Shown piece after piece: positions 28,432 through 38,128 of a DNA stretch of 64,000 bases. Under the pieces are notes generated by a model. The model saw only the letters and a list, made by a program, of their open reading frames with translations, made no database searches and was not told the DNA's origin. This stretch comes from Bacteroidales bacterium (GTDB lineage: Bacteria; Bacteroidota; Bacteroidia; Bacteroidales; ML635J-15): NCBI GenBank assembly GCA_017551515.1, contig JAFZLK010000047.1, positions 62,001 to 126,000 of the forward strand. The letters run 5' to 3'. Each line of letters begins with the position of its first letter. The stretch's first letter is position 1. Made by a program: the position numbers and the translations under genes.

Positions 28432-29481
28432 TCAATTCTTATACACGGGTCTAACGGTTTGTCCAAGCATTCTGTAATAACTGGTTTCGCTGATAACAGT
28501 CGAATCGAGGATGAAGCCGTAAGCGTATGTACTATCCAAGCAAACAGAGTTAAGCCAATAGAATCCGCAGACAGTATTATCGATAAGGTTTTCTTCGCTT
28601 CTGCCTCCTGATGCAGGCAAGAAGATGCTGTTTCCGTTCCTACCAGTAATCGTATATCCATTGACACCGTTTTGTATTGACCATTCGGTCGTGCAATAAT
28701 TTAATAGTTCATCAAAGTCCACCCTTGATGGTATTCTCCAATTATTACCAAAATTGACAGTAGCAGCATCATCTGATGATTCCAATACGGAAAGACCATC
28801 GGAATATATGTATTTTGTAATAGTTGCTCGTGTATAAGTAGTAGTTATTCCATTGGGCGTAGTGTCTATTGTTATTGTTTCTGGTTGATAGTAATCATAG
28901 TTAGTCCATGCATACGATTGTTTTTTTGCGCTTTCGCCCCATGCATAGTAATCGCCGCAACGTTCAGGTCTGCTTGCTCCCAAATTACATGTAGCCCACA
29001 AATTTCCGCTAGGAAGACCTAAATCTACGTATGGAAGAACGTCTATTGTTCCGGAATCAAGTTCAATAGTTACCATAATAGCTTCATCATCAACTATCAA
29101 CATTTCCGATTCACCATGAACCACATTGCCATCTATGTTGGCCGATATATGTACACGGAACGGCACCCTTAATGACACATAAATCTTTTTGCTTTGAGTA
29201 TAGTCTAGGAGATACATATCCAAGTGTTCATCCTTGCGAAACACTCCATAAAATATGCTTGTGTCGCTTTCGTATATTATTGATATATAAGCATCGAACT
29301 CTATGACATCGCTTTTGCTCTCAATTTCGCCATTTGCTTTTTTCTGTGAAAGCTGTATATCGAGACTTGCTGCCGGGTTAAGCATAATGGGGTCGTTGTG
29401 GCATGATGCAAGCAAAAATGCAAGCGACATGAAGACACAACTCAAACACACATTCCTTATATATTTAATTTTACTAAACAT
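28432..29481 (-). CDS. FISUMP-domain lipoprotein (paralog of 17738-18715)
   Basis: Predicted lipoprotein of 349 aa with a lipobox (AFLLASC) near residue 27. The N-terminal half resembles that of the 325-aa paralog in order and wording (ASLDIQLSQK, VPFRVHISANIDGN, GESEMLIVDDEAIMVTIEL). The C-terminal FISUMP domain has YVDLGLPSGNLWATCNLGA, YYAWGESAK, NWRIPSRVDFDELL, GNSIFLPASGGR and YYRMLGQTVRPVYKN. Compared with the paralog it carries an extra segment after YYAWGE (TNYDYYQPETITIDTTPNG). It starts 13 nt after the stop of the 1026-aa T9SS gene, the same arrangement as its paralog. Function unknown. Confidence 0.8.
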   Translation of the reverse strand: MFSKIKYIRNVCLSCVFMSLAFLLASCHNDPIMLNPAASLDIQLSQKKANGEIESKSDVIEFDAYISIIYESDTSIFYGVFRKDEHLDMYLLDYTQSKKIYVSLRVPFRVHISANIDGNVVHGESEMLIVDDEAIMVTIELDSGTIDVLPYVDLGLPSGNLWATCNLGASRPERCGDYYAWGESAKKQSYAWTNYDYYQPETITIDTTPNGITTTYTRATITKYIYSDGLSVLESSDDAATVNFGNNWRIPSRVDFDELLNYCTTEWSIQNGVNGYTITGRNGNSIFLPASGGRSEENLIDNTVCGFYWLNSVCLDSTYAYGFILDSTVISETSYYRMLGQTVRPVYKN

Positions 29482-29494
29482 AACAGTTAACTTT

Positions 29495-32400
29495 TTATTC
29501 CTTTACAATTTTTTTATGTCGTATATTGCCCTCCACATCGCATAGCCGCACAAAATAAGTCCCAGTCTCGAATCCGCTTAAATCATATTCCACATCACAG
29601 GAATTTGTATCAACTATACCAAGGCTTCGCCCTTCTACAGATAAAATTTCAATACTTGAAATTGGAATTGGTGAAACAATATGCACAATATCACCAACTG
29701 GATTCGGATATATATTTACTCCATCAATGTTAAAATCAAGCACTTCGTTACGAACATTAAGATTCAAAATTATTATTTCCGGGCAATTTTCATCTTCCGA
29801 TTCTATTACAAAATGATACACGCCTGTAGCATAAAATGTATGACCATTATATTGAAAATAATTGTCAACAACAGTGTCTATCTCAATTATACTTTGTTCT
29901 TCGACTATTGCCAAGCCTCGATTCGACTGACATCCCCAATAGTTAGTTGCTGTAAGTCCAACAAGATGGGTTGTTTCCCAGTTGTTCCAATGAATGAATA
30001 CGCGGTATTCTCCCCGTGCTGAATTATACGTTATGCTATCAATCAAACCCTCCCCAAAATCCCAGTCGTATCTTGCAAGACTGTCTTCGTATGCAGTAAG
30101 TATGGCCGTCATACCATAGCACTCAGGAGGAATTACAACAATAGAGTCTGACGGTACTGGTGCAAATAATACTCTTACTGTATCTGTATCTGTGCAAAAT
30201 TCTGTATTATGTACATTCCAGTATAACTCATGGTACTCATTGTCGCCAAAAATTGTCTGATATATTGTTATATTTGGGCTGGTGCGATTATCAATGAAAA
30301 TTCCAGTCGAAGAAGTATCGGTTGACCAACGACCTTCGCCAACACCATCGAAGTCAGCATGAAGCTCTCCATCCATACCACAGAATGTTACATTATTACC
30401 TTCGCTAATGTGGGCAGTAGGGGATTCAATGAAATTTATTGTCAATGGTCCAGCGGTATCCCTGCATGCATTAGGATCGGTTACGAATTCATTGTACACA
30501 ATCCAGTAGAAGTCGTGACGACCGTAGTCTTCAACAGTTGCCGAGGACGAGGGGCTGCCTGCCAATTCGTTATTGTCACCGAACATTGTCGATGTGTTTT
30601 CATCGTACCATACACCCAAATATGTTTCTTCCGGTTCTTCCGCCTGCAGATGCTCAAAGGTGTTTCCACACACAATAGAGTCGTCAATGTTTATGTTTAA
30701 GTTTGCAGTAGGCATTCCGACAAACCTCACCCTTACGCTATCCGAGTCGGTACACAATTGGTCTGTTTGAGCAGTCCAATAAAATTCGTAATATGGATGT
30801 TCGGCATTTCCAGAGTTTAGTTCCGTTGTGCTGATGTTTATGGTGGGAGAGAAGACGTCGTCGATGCTGACCAGACCTGCTGGTGCATTTGTTTCCCAGT
30901 GACCTTCGCCAATGCCGTTAAAATCGACATATAGCTGCCCCAAATAACCGCAGAAACCATAATCATCTTCTGCTATGTTTGCATAAGGCGATTCATTAAC
31001 GGTGACATATAAAGTTGTGTCGTATGTACATCCGAAATTATCGGTTGCGTGGAAAGTATATGCCGACAAGCCTGGAATTGTTGGTGTTGCCGTGTTGTCG
31101 GTTGCAAATCCGGCAGTTTGCACACCATCGCCATCCCACCACATTTCATTGCCGTATGTATTCTGGAAAAGAACCGCTTCATGTGTAAGGTAATCAGCAA
31201 AATTTATCTCAGTATGGAACAGGACTCCATCGTCTTGACCTAAGTAATCTATAAATATAACACACCATTCACCATTAAGAGGACACCCTATCAAATTGTT
31301 GAAACTTTCTTCTGGCTGGTAATATCCTGATGGCAAAGAAACACTTGATCCCCCCGGACAATTGTCAGACATTCGTCCGTTGCTTTCTCCTTCCGTCCAA
31401 TAGTAGTCGTATCCTACACCAACCCACTGTGGTCCGTCATTGCATGATCTACCATTACTATCAAAATCTACTGGTTCACCGAAATAATCACCGCCACAAG
31501 TCCGATGAAACAAAGTTACACGCTGGCCATTAGGACATTGAAGCATAACGTCAAGGTCACCCATATATGAATGCTCCATGTTCATTCCAATTGATTCAAT
31601 GTCAGACACGGAAGTAATTGTGTTTCCGACAGAAAAATCTGTTAAATAAAAACAATTTGTTTGTTCAACGCCTTCACTCTCATCATCGAAACAGTGCTGT
31701 TCATCGCTTGCAGTCGAAGAATTTTCCATCCATGCGTCTGGAGGAACAACTGCACCATGCAATTCAATATCTGTACCCGAACATATTGGCGATGATACAG
31801 ATGTTACATTAAACGATGGTGGAAGGGATATATAAGTCTTTATTTCATCATTTTGCCTGCACCCATTAACATCTAAAGTCGCAAGCATAATGTAATATGC
31901 TCCAGAAACAAGAGGCTCGCTCAATTCGTTAAGCCCTAGTCCCGAATATGCGGTTAATTCATTATTTTTTATAACTCTCCACACAAATGACGTATTGTCA
32001 ATTGTCTGCTCATAGTTAACATTGTTGTTCGAGAAGTCTATTTGTGCCGATACCATACTACCTATGCAACCGTTATAAACATTATTTGTCGCATCGTATT
32101 GAGCATCTAGTGTTATTCTTACGGTATAGTCTTGACATGGAAATCTACATCGTATTCCAAGTTCAAAACCAGCCATTTGTATAGAACCATCACTATGCCA
32201 TTGTATTGTTACACAATTTCCAGTTGTCTCATATTCTGTCTGTTCTGGCATTTCTCCGCCAAGTTTAGCTATTTGATTGTCAGAAGTGTTAGCGCCATCG
32301 TATAGGACAACGTAATCATTCGATAATGACTCTGTTCTAAACGAAAGCACATCTATAATAATAGCTCCGCCATTATCGCTGTAGAATGTTATCGTATAGT

Positions 32401-32575
32401 TTTCGCTAGCAGAATAATTGCCATCAGGACCGCCAGAATCGTATATGGTTGCGCTACATGTGGTAATTGTACTGCCTGTGGTAGTGGCATCAAGGTTTAT
32501 TACTTGAGAGTATCCTGCAATTCCCAAAAGCAAGAATACTATAATGATAAGAAATGATTTGCTATTCATGGGCAA
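29495..32575 (-). CDS. Multidomain T9SS cargo with CUB-like and P-domain-like regions
   Basis: A 1026-aa secreted protein. Signal peptide to ~residue 24 (LLLGIAGYSQ). Residues ~27-145 look like a CUB-type domain (TIYDSGGPDGNYSASENYTI ... DYVVLYDG ... CVTIQWHSDGS). About 310-460 resembles a proprotein-convertase P-domain (ISVxDIESIGMNMEHSYMGDL-like start, LNGEWCVIFIDYLGQDDG near the end) and is Cys-rich. Three related ~100-residue blocks follow, each with a CxDTD or DSDSVRVRF pattern (DSDSVRVRFVG, DTDTVRVLFAP). A T9SS type A domain ends it (VNIYPNPVGDIVHI...TGTYFVRLCD...KKIVKE). No protease catalytic domain is present. First gene of the second triad. Confidence 0.85.
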   Translation of the reverse strand: MPMNSKSFLIIIVFLLLGIAGYSQVINLDATTTGSTITTCSATIYDSGGPDGNYSASENYTITFYSDNGGAIIIDVLSFRTESLSNDYVVLYDGANTSDNQIAKLGGEMPEQTEYETTGNCVTIQWHSDGSIQMAGFELGIRCRFPCQDYTVRITLDAQYDATNNVYNGCIGSMVSAQIDFSNNNVNYEQTIDNTSFVWRVIKNNELTAYSGLGLNELSEPLVSGAYYIMLATLDVNGCRQNDEIKTYISLPPSFNVTSVSSPICSGTDIELHGAVVPPDAWMENSSTASDEQHCFDDESEGVEQTNCFYLTDFSVGNTITSVSDIESIGMNMEHSYMGDLDVMLQCPNGQRVTLFHRTCGGDYFGEPVDFDSNGRSCNDGPQWVGVGYDYYWTEGESNGRMSDNCPGGSSVSLPSGYYQPEESFNNLIGCPLNGEWCVIFIDYLGQDDGVLFHTEINFADYLTHEAVLFQNTYGNEMWWDGDGVQTAGFATDNTATPTIPGLSAYTFHATDNFGCTYDTTLYVTVNESPYANIAEDDYGFCGYLGQLYVDFNGIGEGHWETNAPAGLVSIDDVFSPTINISTTELNSGNAEHPYYEFYWTAQTDQLCTDSDSVRVRFVGMPTANLNINIDDSIVCGNTFEHLQAEEPEETYLGVWYDENTSTMFGDNNELAGSPSSSATVEDYGRHDFYWIVYNEFVTDPNACRDTAGPLTINFIESPTAHISEGNNVTFCGMDGELHADFDGVGEGRWSTDTSSTGIFIDNRTSPNITIYQTIFGDNEYHELYWNVHNTEFCTDTDTVRVLFAPVPSDSIVVIPPECYGMTAILTAYEDSLARYDWDFGEGLIDSITYNSARGEYRVFIHWNNWETTHLVGLTATNYWGCQSNRGLAIVEEQSIIEIDTVVDNYFQYNGHTFYATGVYHFVIESEDENCPEIIILNLNVRNEVLDFNIDGVNIYPNPVGDIVHIVSPIPISSIEILSVEGRSLGIVDTNSCDVEYDLSGFETGTYFVRLCDVEGNIRHKKIVKE

Positions 32576-32622
32576 TCAGTTTTAGAGCATAAAGCAATGT
32601 TAAATACCATTTAAACTCGCAA

Positions 32623-32630
32623 CAAATATA
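32623..32630 (-). promoter_or_regulatory. -7 element upstream of the 1026-aa gene
   Basis: On the minus strand TATATTTG matches TAnnTTTG exactly. The nearest TTTG upstream is only 15 nt away, so the -33 element is uncertain. Leader ~41 nt. The rest of the 333-bp gap to the YfhO gene holds only a repeat copy. Confidence 0.5.
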
Positions 32631-32752
32631 CACAATTTTCTAACACAAATGCACATCCGGTGAAAATTTATCAAAAGAAATGCAGTTGAAAGAAAGGCAG
32701 GAAAAAAGCCAATCTCAAACAACCACAAACCATAATAAACCATCATAAACCC

Positions 32753-32812
32753 AGAAACGCCACAGGCATAGAAACGGCGAAGCCATATAAACATAGAAAT
32801 TAGAAACCAGAA
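32753..32812. repeat. Dispersed intergenic repeat, copy 3 (reverse orientation)
   Basis: Read in reverse it contains phrases ATGGCTTCGCCGTTTCTATG and GTGGCGTTTCT, matching those in the copies at 17.6, 24.9 and 46.7 kb. The TTTAACTTCGTTGAGG core is absent here. Confidence 0.6.
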
Positions 32813-32908
32813 ATTTCTCTTTAATTTTGTGGCGCCACGTTTGTCCTATAATTTATATTATGTAAAATAGCCTTTCATGAAACACTCCTACAAGGGAAAA
32901 TTTGCCCA

Positions 32909-35320
32909 TTAATTAATCACGGTTTTCTTTTTTCGAAAATTAAGGAATATTGCAACGATAATCAGAATCGCTAGGAAAATTGACGATGCAAGTTCAACGG
33001 TTTCCCATTTATGAAATGTCGGCGCCTCATTGCGAAATTCTATCGTATGTTCTCCGGCTGGAATTTCCATAGCTCTCAACAAATAATTCGCTCTAAAATA
33101 TTCCGCCGGATTTCCGTCAATATACGCACGCCAATCTGGACTGTAATAAATTTCGGAAAATACAGCCAAAGCATTTTTGTTTGTAAGAACCGAATATTTT
33201 CTAGAATTTGGATTGTACGGCTTTTCGAAAACCAAAGAAATTTCCGCCGTTGAATCATGTACATAACTTGTCGACAATCCGATAAATTCATTTTTGTTTA
33301 CGATTGCCGTATTTTTCAGATTCTCGTCATTTAGAGCCAAAATTTCCTCATTGACAGAATCTACATATTTTACAGAATCCACAAACCAAGCATTTCCATA
33401 CGCATCGGCATTTCGGCGAACCTGATAAGCGCCATCCTTATATTTAAGGAAATATCTGATATTCAGCATATTCATTACATTTTTATTGTAATGTGCCAGA
33501 TATAATTCCATAATATCTTGATACCTACCGAGTTTTACCGCACTATATCCGCCGGCGGAATGATGAAACGCAGATGTTCGCGCATCGTTGAACGCACTGC
33601 CTTGCTTGGGTTTTATGTTAAATACACGATAGTCAATGTCGTTGTTTTCTTCTGCCAACTTGTAAATTTGCCTGTCGCCATCATCTGGTTTCAAATCAAG
33701 CGCAGATTCCTTTATGTACTTGCTGTCATTCAGGTATCTATTGTCAATACCAATCAAATCGACTATTACAAGTAAGCCTATTATTACAATGATTAACTTA
33801 TTGTTTTTCAGTTTGTTATTAACATATAGCCATAAAACTACCGCCGTTGCAAGTACAAAACCGAACGATCTCCATGCATCAGTCATCATCATGGCTTTAC
33901 GGTCAGCTACAAGTGCATCAATTGTACTCTTTCCGAGGCCAGCGTCCCCTGCTCCACTGAACGAACCAGTCAATGGACCTACAATTGCTACCAATGCACA
34001 GGTTATCAATGTTATACCAGCCGAAATATAAAGCGGGATGTTGTACTTTTTTCGGTCGGAATCGTTGAAAATTTGTCGCAAGGCAAGCAACGCCATTACC
34101 ACAGCCGACACGCTTACAATCACGAGGCTCATCGATGGCGAACGGAACTTGTTGTACATTGGCAAATAATTGCGCAGTAACACATTGAACCATTGTAAGT
34201 TACTACCCCACGCCAATAGTATTCCAATAATGGCGGTTGCAAGCAACCACCAGCGTTCCTGTTCCTTAACTATCAACAAACCAAGGATGAACAGAAAAAC
34301 GATTATTGCACCTATATATACAGTCCCGTTTGTGAAGCGCTGGTCACCCCAATACAATTCATCTGAACTTCCGCCGTAGAATCCTGGCACAAGCAAAGTC
34401 ATGGTCTCCGCTTTGCCATAGCTCCATTCTGATGCATATTCGGCATCAAGTCCATCAATGGTATTTGTTTGACTTTCAGTTCCATACAAATCATGCTCAT
34501 TGACTGTAATTTCCGAACCACCACGCATTGTATGCTTCACATATTCGGCATTTACCATAAAGTACCGCGATGTTGACAATAGAACTAGCATAGCACAAAT
34601 GACAAGCCCTCCTACTCCTTTTGCAAAATGCTTAAATTCTTTATTCTTAATAGAATACACCAGATATACAATTCCAACGACAACTGCCATTAGCATTGTA
34701 TAATAGGTAATCTGGATATGGTTAAACTGAATCTGAAGTCCGAGGGCAATCGTAAACAGCAACATCCCCCACAGATATTTCTTGCGGAAAGCGAGAATCA
34801 TCCCTGCCAAAATCGGTGCAATCATCGATATTGCCCACGCCTTTGTTATGTGTCCTGTCTCGATGATTATTATGTTATAACTTCCAAATCCAAAAGCGAT
34901 TGCACCGAGCAAACTCAACCACGGATTTAATCCAAGAGCTAACAAAGCTACATAAAAACCAAGCAAATACAGGAAGATTATTCCCCAGTCGCAGTTTCTG
35001 CCTTCAGTACCCTCACCTATGAAAGTTAGCGTAAGCACATATTTCAGCGGTTGGAATAGGTTTTTAGATGGAATGTTATGCATTTGATACATAGGCATTC
35101 CGCAAAAGGCAGAACTATTCCAATAGGCAGTCTCCCCTGTCTCTTGTTTAAACTTAGCATATTCGCTTGATGTCCAGCGGTATTGCATGACATCGCCCTG
35201 AGCGATTATCTTTCCCCCGAGAATTGGATGCATATAGACTACCGCAATGACAAAGAAAAGCAGAACTATGACTGTATGTGTTATTATCTTTTTGGTTAAC
35301 GGATGATTATAGTTTAACAT
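32909..35320 (-). CDS. YfhO-family multispanning membrane protein
   Basis: An 803-aa integral membrane protein. There is one N-terminal segment (TVIVLLFFVIAVVYMHPIL), then a loop with GDVMQYRWTSSEYAKFKQETGE and WNSSAFCGMPMYQ, typical of the YfhO/GtrA-associated glycosyltransferase-like family. About ten further hydrophobic segments run to ~550. A ~200-residue extracytoplasmic domain follows (KYSVLTNKNALAVFSEIYYSPDWRAYIDG pattern) and a last membrane segment near 775-793. YfhO in Firmicutes takes part in glycosylating lipoteichoic acid; Bacteroidota homologs are uncharacterised, so glycan transfer is only a family-based guess. It is separated from nadD by a repeat element and is probably transcribed alone. 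Confidence 0.8.
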   Translation of the reverse strand: MLNYNHPLTKKIITHTVIVLLFFVIAVVYMHPILGGKIIAQGDVMQYRWTSSEYAKFKQETGETAYWNSSAFCGMPMYQMHNIPSKNLFQPLKYVLTLTFIGEGTEGRNCDWGIIFLYLLGFYVALLALGLNPWLSLLGAIAFGFGSYNIIIIETGHITKAWAISMIAPILAGMILAFRKKYLWGMLLFTIALGLQIQFNHIQITYYTMLMAVVVGIVYLVYSIKNKEFKHFAKGVGGLVICAMLVLLSTSRYFMVNAEYVKHTMRGGSEITVNEHDLYGTESQTNTIDGLDAEYASEWSYGKAETMTLLVPGFYGGSSDELYWGDQRFTNGTVYIGAIIVFLFILGLLIVKEQERWWLLATAIIGILLAWGSNLQWFNVLLRNYLPMYNKFRSPSMSLVIVSVSAVVMALLALRQIFNDSDRKKYNIPLYISAGITLITCALVAIVGPLTGSFSGAGDAGLGKSTIDALVADRKAMMMTDAWRSFGFVLATAVVLWLYVNNKLKNNKLIIVIIGLLVIVDLIGIDNRYLNDSKYIKESALDLKPDDGDRQIYKLAEENNDIDYRVFNIKPKQGSAFNDARTSAFHHSAGGYSAVKLGRYQDIMELYLAHYNKNVMNMLNIRYFLKYKDGAYQVRRNADAYGNAWFVDSVKYVDSVNEEILALNDENLKNTAIVNKNEFIGLSTSYVHDSTAEISLVFEKPYNPNSRKYSVLTNKNALAVFSEIYYSPDWRAYIDGNPAEYFRANYLLRAMEIPAGEHTIEFRNEAPTFHKWETVELASSIFLAILIIVAIFLNFRKKKTVIN

Positions 35321-35352
35321 TGAACGATTTTCTACATTATTACTCTCTTATT

Positions 35353-35592
35353 GTCATTCCGTAAGACAAAGCGAACGTTCCGTAAGCCGAAGGCAGAGCA
35401 AAACAAACATAGGACTTTTGCTATGCTAAGGCGAGGAACCTCTGTAAAACAAACAGCATAAGGGACGATGCTTGTGAGCCTGTCTATACGGAATCTCATT
35501 CTGAAATCATTTTCCGTCGGAGATTCCGCACAATTGAACAATATTACGCTCCACGTTCCGTATCGCGTTATTGTTCTAATTTGCGGAATGAC
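35353..35592. repeat. 240-bp repeat element with GTCATTCCG inverted ends
   Basis: GTCATTCCG (35353-35361) and CGGAATGAC (35584-35592) are inverted ends of a 240-bp non-coding stretch filling the gap between the YfhO gene and nadD. A core at 35386-35430 (GCCGAAGGCAGAGCAAAACA and on) recurs inverted at 62557-62604. Phrases GCTTGTGAG and TTCCGTATCGCGT recur inside the MITE-like element at 57.6-57.75 kb. Confidence 0.75.
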
Positions 35593-35624
35593 TGCCTCTT
35601 TCGTTTGCATTTCTTCTAAGATTC

Positions 35625-36227
35625 TTACTTTTCAAAACAAGGTCTTTCCTTCCAGTAGCCCATCTGGTCTATATAGCGAGCAACCTCATTAGGCATGAAA
35701 AAGCGCACATCCTTGCCTTGCCTTATCGATTCGCGGATAAAACTCGACGAAATCTCAATCAGCGGAGCATCAACAATTTCAATGTGCGAATTCTCATATT
35801 CAACAACCTTGCATCCCGGACGGCGATAAACATAAATCTTGTAGTTTTTCAATATGACATCGTAGTTTTTCCATTTGTGGAAAGTTTCAAGGTTGTCGCC
35901 ACCAATCAGTATGCTGAAATTGTAATCGGGAAATTTTTCTGACAGATGCGTCAAGGTATTGATTGTGTAGTTAGGTTTTGGAAGATAAAACTCTATATCA
36001 GAAACCCTGAATTTCGGATAGTTACCTATTGCTAGTTGAACTAAATATTGACGCACTCTGTCATCAATCAAAGTAGATGATTTCTTGAGAGGATTGTGCG
36101 GAGTAACGACAAACCACAGTTCGTTAACACCTGTATATTCAACAAGATAGTTGGCAATTGCAAGGTGTCCAATGTGAATCGGATTGAACGAACCGAAATA
36201 GAGCAATATTTCCCGTTTATTTTGCAT
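35625..36227 (-). CDS. nadD: Nicotinate-nucleotide adenylyltransferase
   Basis: Adenylylates nicotinate mononucleotide to deamido-NAD, the step before NadE (also in this window). The ATG at 36227 is preferred over the TTG one codon earlier. The nucleotidyltransferase motif GSFNPIHIGH is at residues ~11-20, and ISSSFIRESI near residue 165 matches the C-terminal ISSTxIR motif. Length is normal (200 aa). Its start overlaps the end of the FKBP gene upstream by 11 nt, so it is the last gene of the Hpt-SPFH-FKBP operon. Confidence 0.93.
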   Translation of the reverse strand: MQNKREILLYFGSFNPIHIGHLAIANYLVEYTGVNELWFVVTPHNPLKKSSTLIDDRVRQYLVQLAIGNYPKFRVSDIEFYLPKPNYTINTLTHLSEKFPDYNFSILIGGDNLETFHKWKNYDVILKNYKIYVYRRPGCKVVEYENSHIEIVDAPLIEISSSFIRESIRQGKDVRFFMPNEVARYIDQMGYWKERPCFEK

Positions 36228-37263
36228 CAAGCAGTTCTATTTCAAAGACTAAAGTGCTATATGGCGGAATTACATTTCCGTATTTCTGTTCGCCGTATGC
36301 CAAACGGAATGGAATAATGACAAGGCAATGGTCACCGACTTGCATATTCATGACAGCTTCCTCAAGTCCGACAATAACTTGCTTCTTGCCAATCACAAAC
36401 GAGAAAGGTTCTGCCCGTTCTAGCGTTGAATCAAACACAGAACCGTCAATAAAGGCTGCGGTGTAGTCAATCTTCACCGTGTTACCTACAGCAGGCTTCT
36501 TGCCCGCACCTTTGTTTATAGTTAGAATGTACAATCCACTATCTGTCTTTTTCTGTGGAAAATTCTTGCCAATCAAGAACCTGTTTATCAGACTGTTCTC
36601 CTCCTCTATTCGTTTTTGTATCACTTCCTTGTTGGCGTTGGCATAATCGATTCCAGAGACAATCTTTTTCATCTTCACATTAAATACAAGTCTGTCGCCC
36701 TTGCGGATGAATGCTGGAATACTAGCCTTTCCCTGCGATTTGACAAAGAACTTTATTGCATCGACCTTGATTATTGCGCTGTCGCCTTCATGCAAAAGCA
36801 TAAACGCTTCCTCAATGCAACCCTTGTCGCTTGGAACAGCTAATCTCATCTTAAATTCTTCATTTAAGTCAGCGCTTGAAAATAACAATGAATCACCTTT
36901 TTCGGTTTTATATGACATGTTCATGTACATGACATCACCGACCTTTGGTGTTTTGCGTGACTTTGATGCGTTCACAATCTTGTATTCAATGCCAGTTGCG
37001 GTCTTAAGGAACACATTTTCAGGACGGTCAACAATATATTCTGCTTCTCCGTTTTCGCCAAAGACCATCATTGTGACTTGTCCGGAATCGTTGCTGTAGT
37101 CCCATTGCGAAAGAAGCGAATCAATCTCCTCTTGTGTAAGGTCTGCACCTTTATTATCAGAAGTTTGCGTTGTATCATCTGTTTTCTTCTCCGTATCCTT
37201 GCAGGAAATTACCGTCAAAATGACGAAAGACAGCAACAATAATATGACGAATCTGTATCTCAT
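36217..37263 (-). CDS. FKBP-type peptidyl-prolyl isomerase lipoprotein, two FKBP-like units
   Basis: A 348-aa lipoprotein (LTVISC lipobox, Cys near residue 21) followed by a Ser/Thr/Asp-rich linker. A degenerate FKBP-like unit spans ~85-205 (VGDVMYMNMSYKTEKGD ... LLHEGDSAIIKV). A canonical FKBP domain spans ~235-348: VGNTVKIDYTAAFIDGSVFDST, PFSFVIGKKQVIVGLEEAV, MQVGDHCLVIIPFRLAYGE, then IPPYSTLVFEIELLD. It should assist folding of envelope proteins in the periplasm. It overlaps the preceding FKBP gene by 4 nt (ATGA) and nadD by 11 nt. Confidence 0.9.
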   Translation of the reverse strand: MRYRFVILLLLSFVILTVISCKDTEKKTDDTTQTSDNKGADLTQEEIDSLLSQWDYSNDSGQVTMMVFGENGEAEYIVDRPENVFLKTATGIEYKIVNASKSRKTPKVGDVMYMNMSYKTEKGDSLLFSSADLNEEFKMRLAVPSDKGCIEEAFMLLHEGDSAIIKVDAIKFFVKSQGKASIPAFIRKGDRLVFNVKMKKIVSGIDYANANKEVIQKRIEEENSLINRFLIGKNFPQKKTDSGLYILTINKGAGKKPAVGNTVKIDYTAAFIDGSVFDSTLERAEPFSFVIGKKQVIVGLEEAVMNMQVGDHCLVIIPFRLAYGEQKYGNVIPPYSTLVFEIELLDAK

Positions 37264-38126
37264 TTAACATCAAGGATTTCAATATCAAATATCAATGTCG
37301 AATATGGCAAAATATCACCCTTGTCTTCAGAACCATAACCTAATTTCGATGGAATGATTACGGTTGCCGTCATGCCTTTTTTCATCAGTCGTATTGCTTC
37401 TTCCCAGCCTGCAATGAACTTTTCCCTACCGACAACGAAAGTCATCGGTTCCTGTCCAAGTGTGGTTTCCACCAGTGAGCCGTCAGTAAGCGTAAGCGTA
37501 TAATTTACAGCAACTTCATCGCCTTCCTTTATATAATCACCTGAACCAGTATTGCGTTCAATGAAATATAATCCAGATGCTGTTGGCTCGGCGGTAATAT
37601 TTGCGTTTTTCAAGTAATTATCAAGGATTTCCATTTCCTTTTCCTCGCCTGTGTGGTAGCGCGATGACAAATATAGTTCCATGTCCTTCTCGTCCATAAT
37701 GTCAACTAGCCTAACCTTTATGATAATTGGGTCGAGCGCATTAACACCATTGGGCAAATGTCCATACTTCTCCGAAAAGAGCAGAAAATTTTCAGCAGTA
37801 ATCTTGAACAAAGCCGAATCGCCCTCGTGCATCATTGCCAATCCATCCTCGATGCTACCGCCTGTATGTGCTGGCCTTTCAAGGGTTTTCATATATTTTC
37901 TTCCACCTTCCCTTGAATTGAAAAGCACCGTGCCATCCTCCTTTTCATACGAATATTCAAGTTCAAGCACATTGCCGATTTTGGGAAGCTGGGCATTTTC
38001 GTGCGATTCAACAATACGATATTGCAATCCAGATTCAGCGACATTAAAGTCACCGTAATTGTCTTTGCATGAATGCATTAGTGCAACAGCAAACAAAAAT
38101 ATGAATATGTAACAATGTCTTTTCAT
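37260..38126 (-). CDS. FKBP-type peptidyl-prolyl isomerase lipoprotein, two FKBP-like units
   Basis: A 288-aa lipoprotein (VALMHSC, Cys near residue 20). A weak N-terminal FKBP-like unit (~45-140, LELEYSYEKEDGTVLFNS ... MMHEGDSALFKI) precedes a canonical C-terminal domain: EGDEVAVNYTLTLTDGS, PMTFVVGREKFIAGWEEA, MKKGMTATVIIPSKLGYG, LPYSTLIFDIEILD. The architecture matches the 348-aa neighbour and points to tandem duplication. It lies 2 nt after the 194-aa FKBP gene. Confidence 0.9.
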   Translation of the reverse strand: MKRHCYIFIFLFAVALMHSCKDNYGDFNVAESGLQYRIVESHENAQLPKIGNVLELEYSYEKEDGTVLFNSREGGRKYMKTLERPAHTGGSIEDGLAMMHEGDSALFKITAENFLLFSEKYGHLPNGVNALDPIIIKVRLVDIMDEKDMELYLSSRYHTGEEKEMEILDNYLKNANITAEPTASGLYFIERNTGSGDYIKEGDEVAVNYTLTLTDGSLVETTLGQEPMTFVVGREKFIAGWEEAIRLMKKGMTATVIIPSKLGYGSEDKGDILPYSTLIFDIEILDVK

Positions 38127-38128
38127 TT

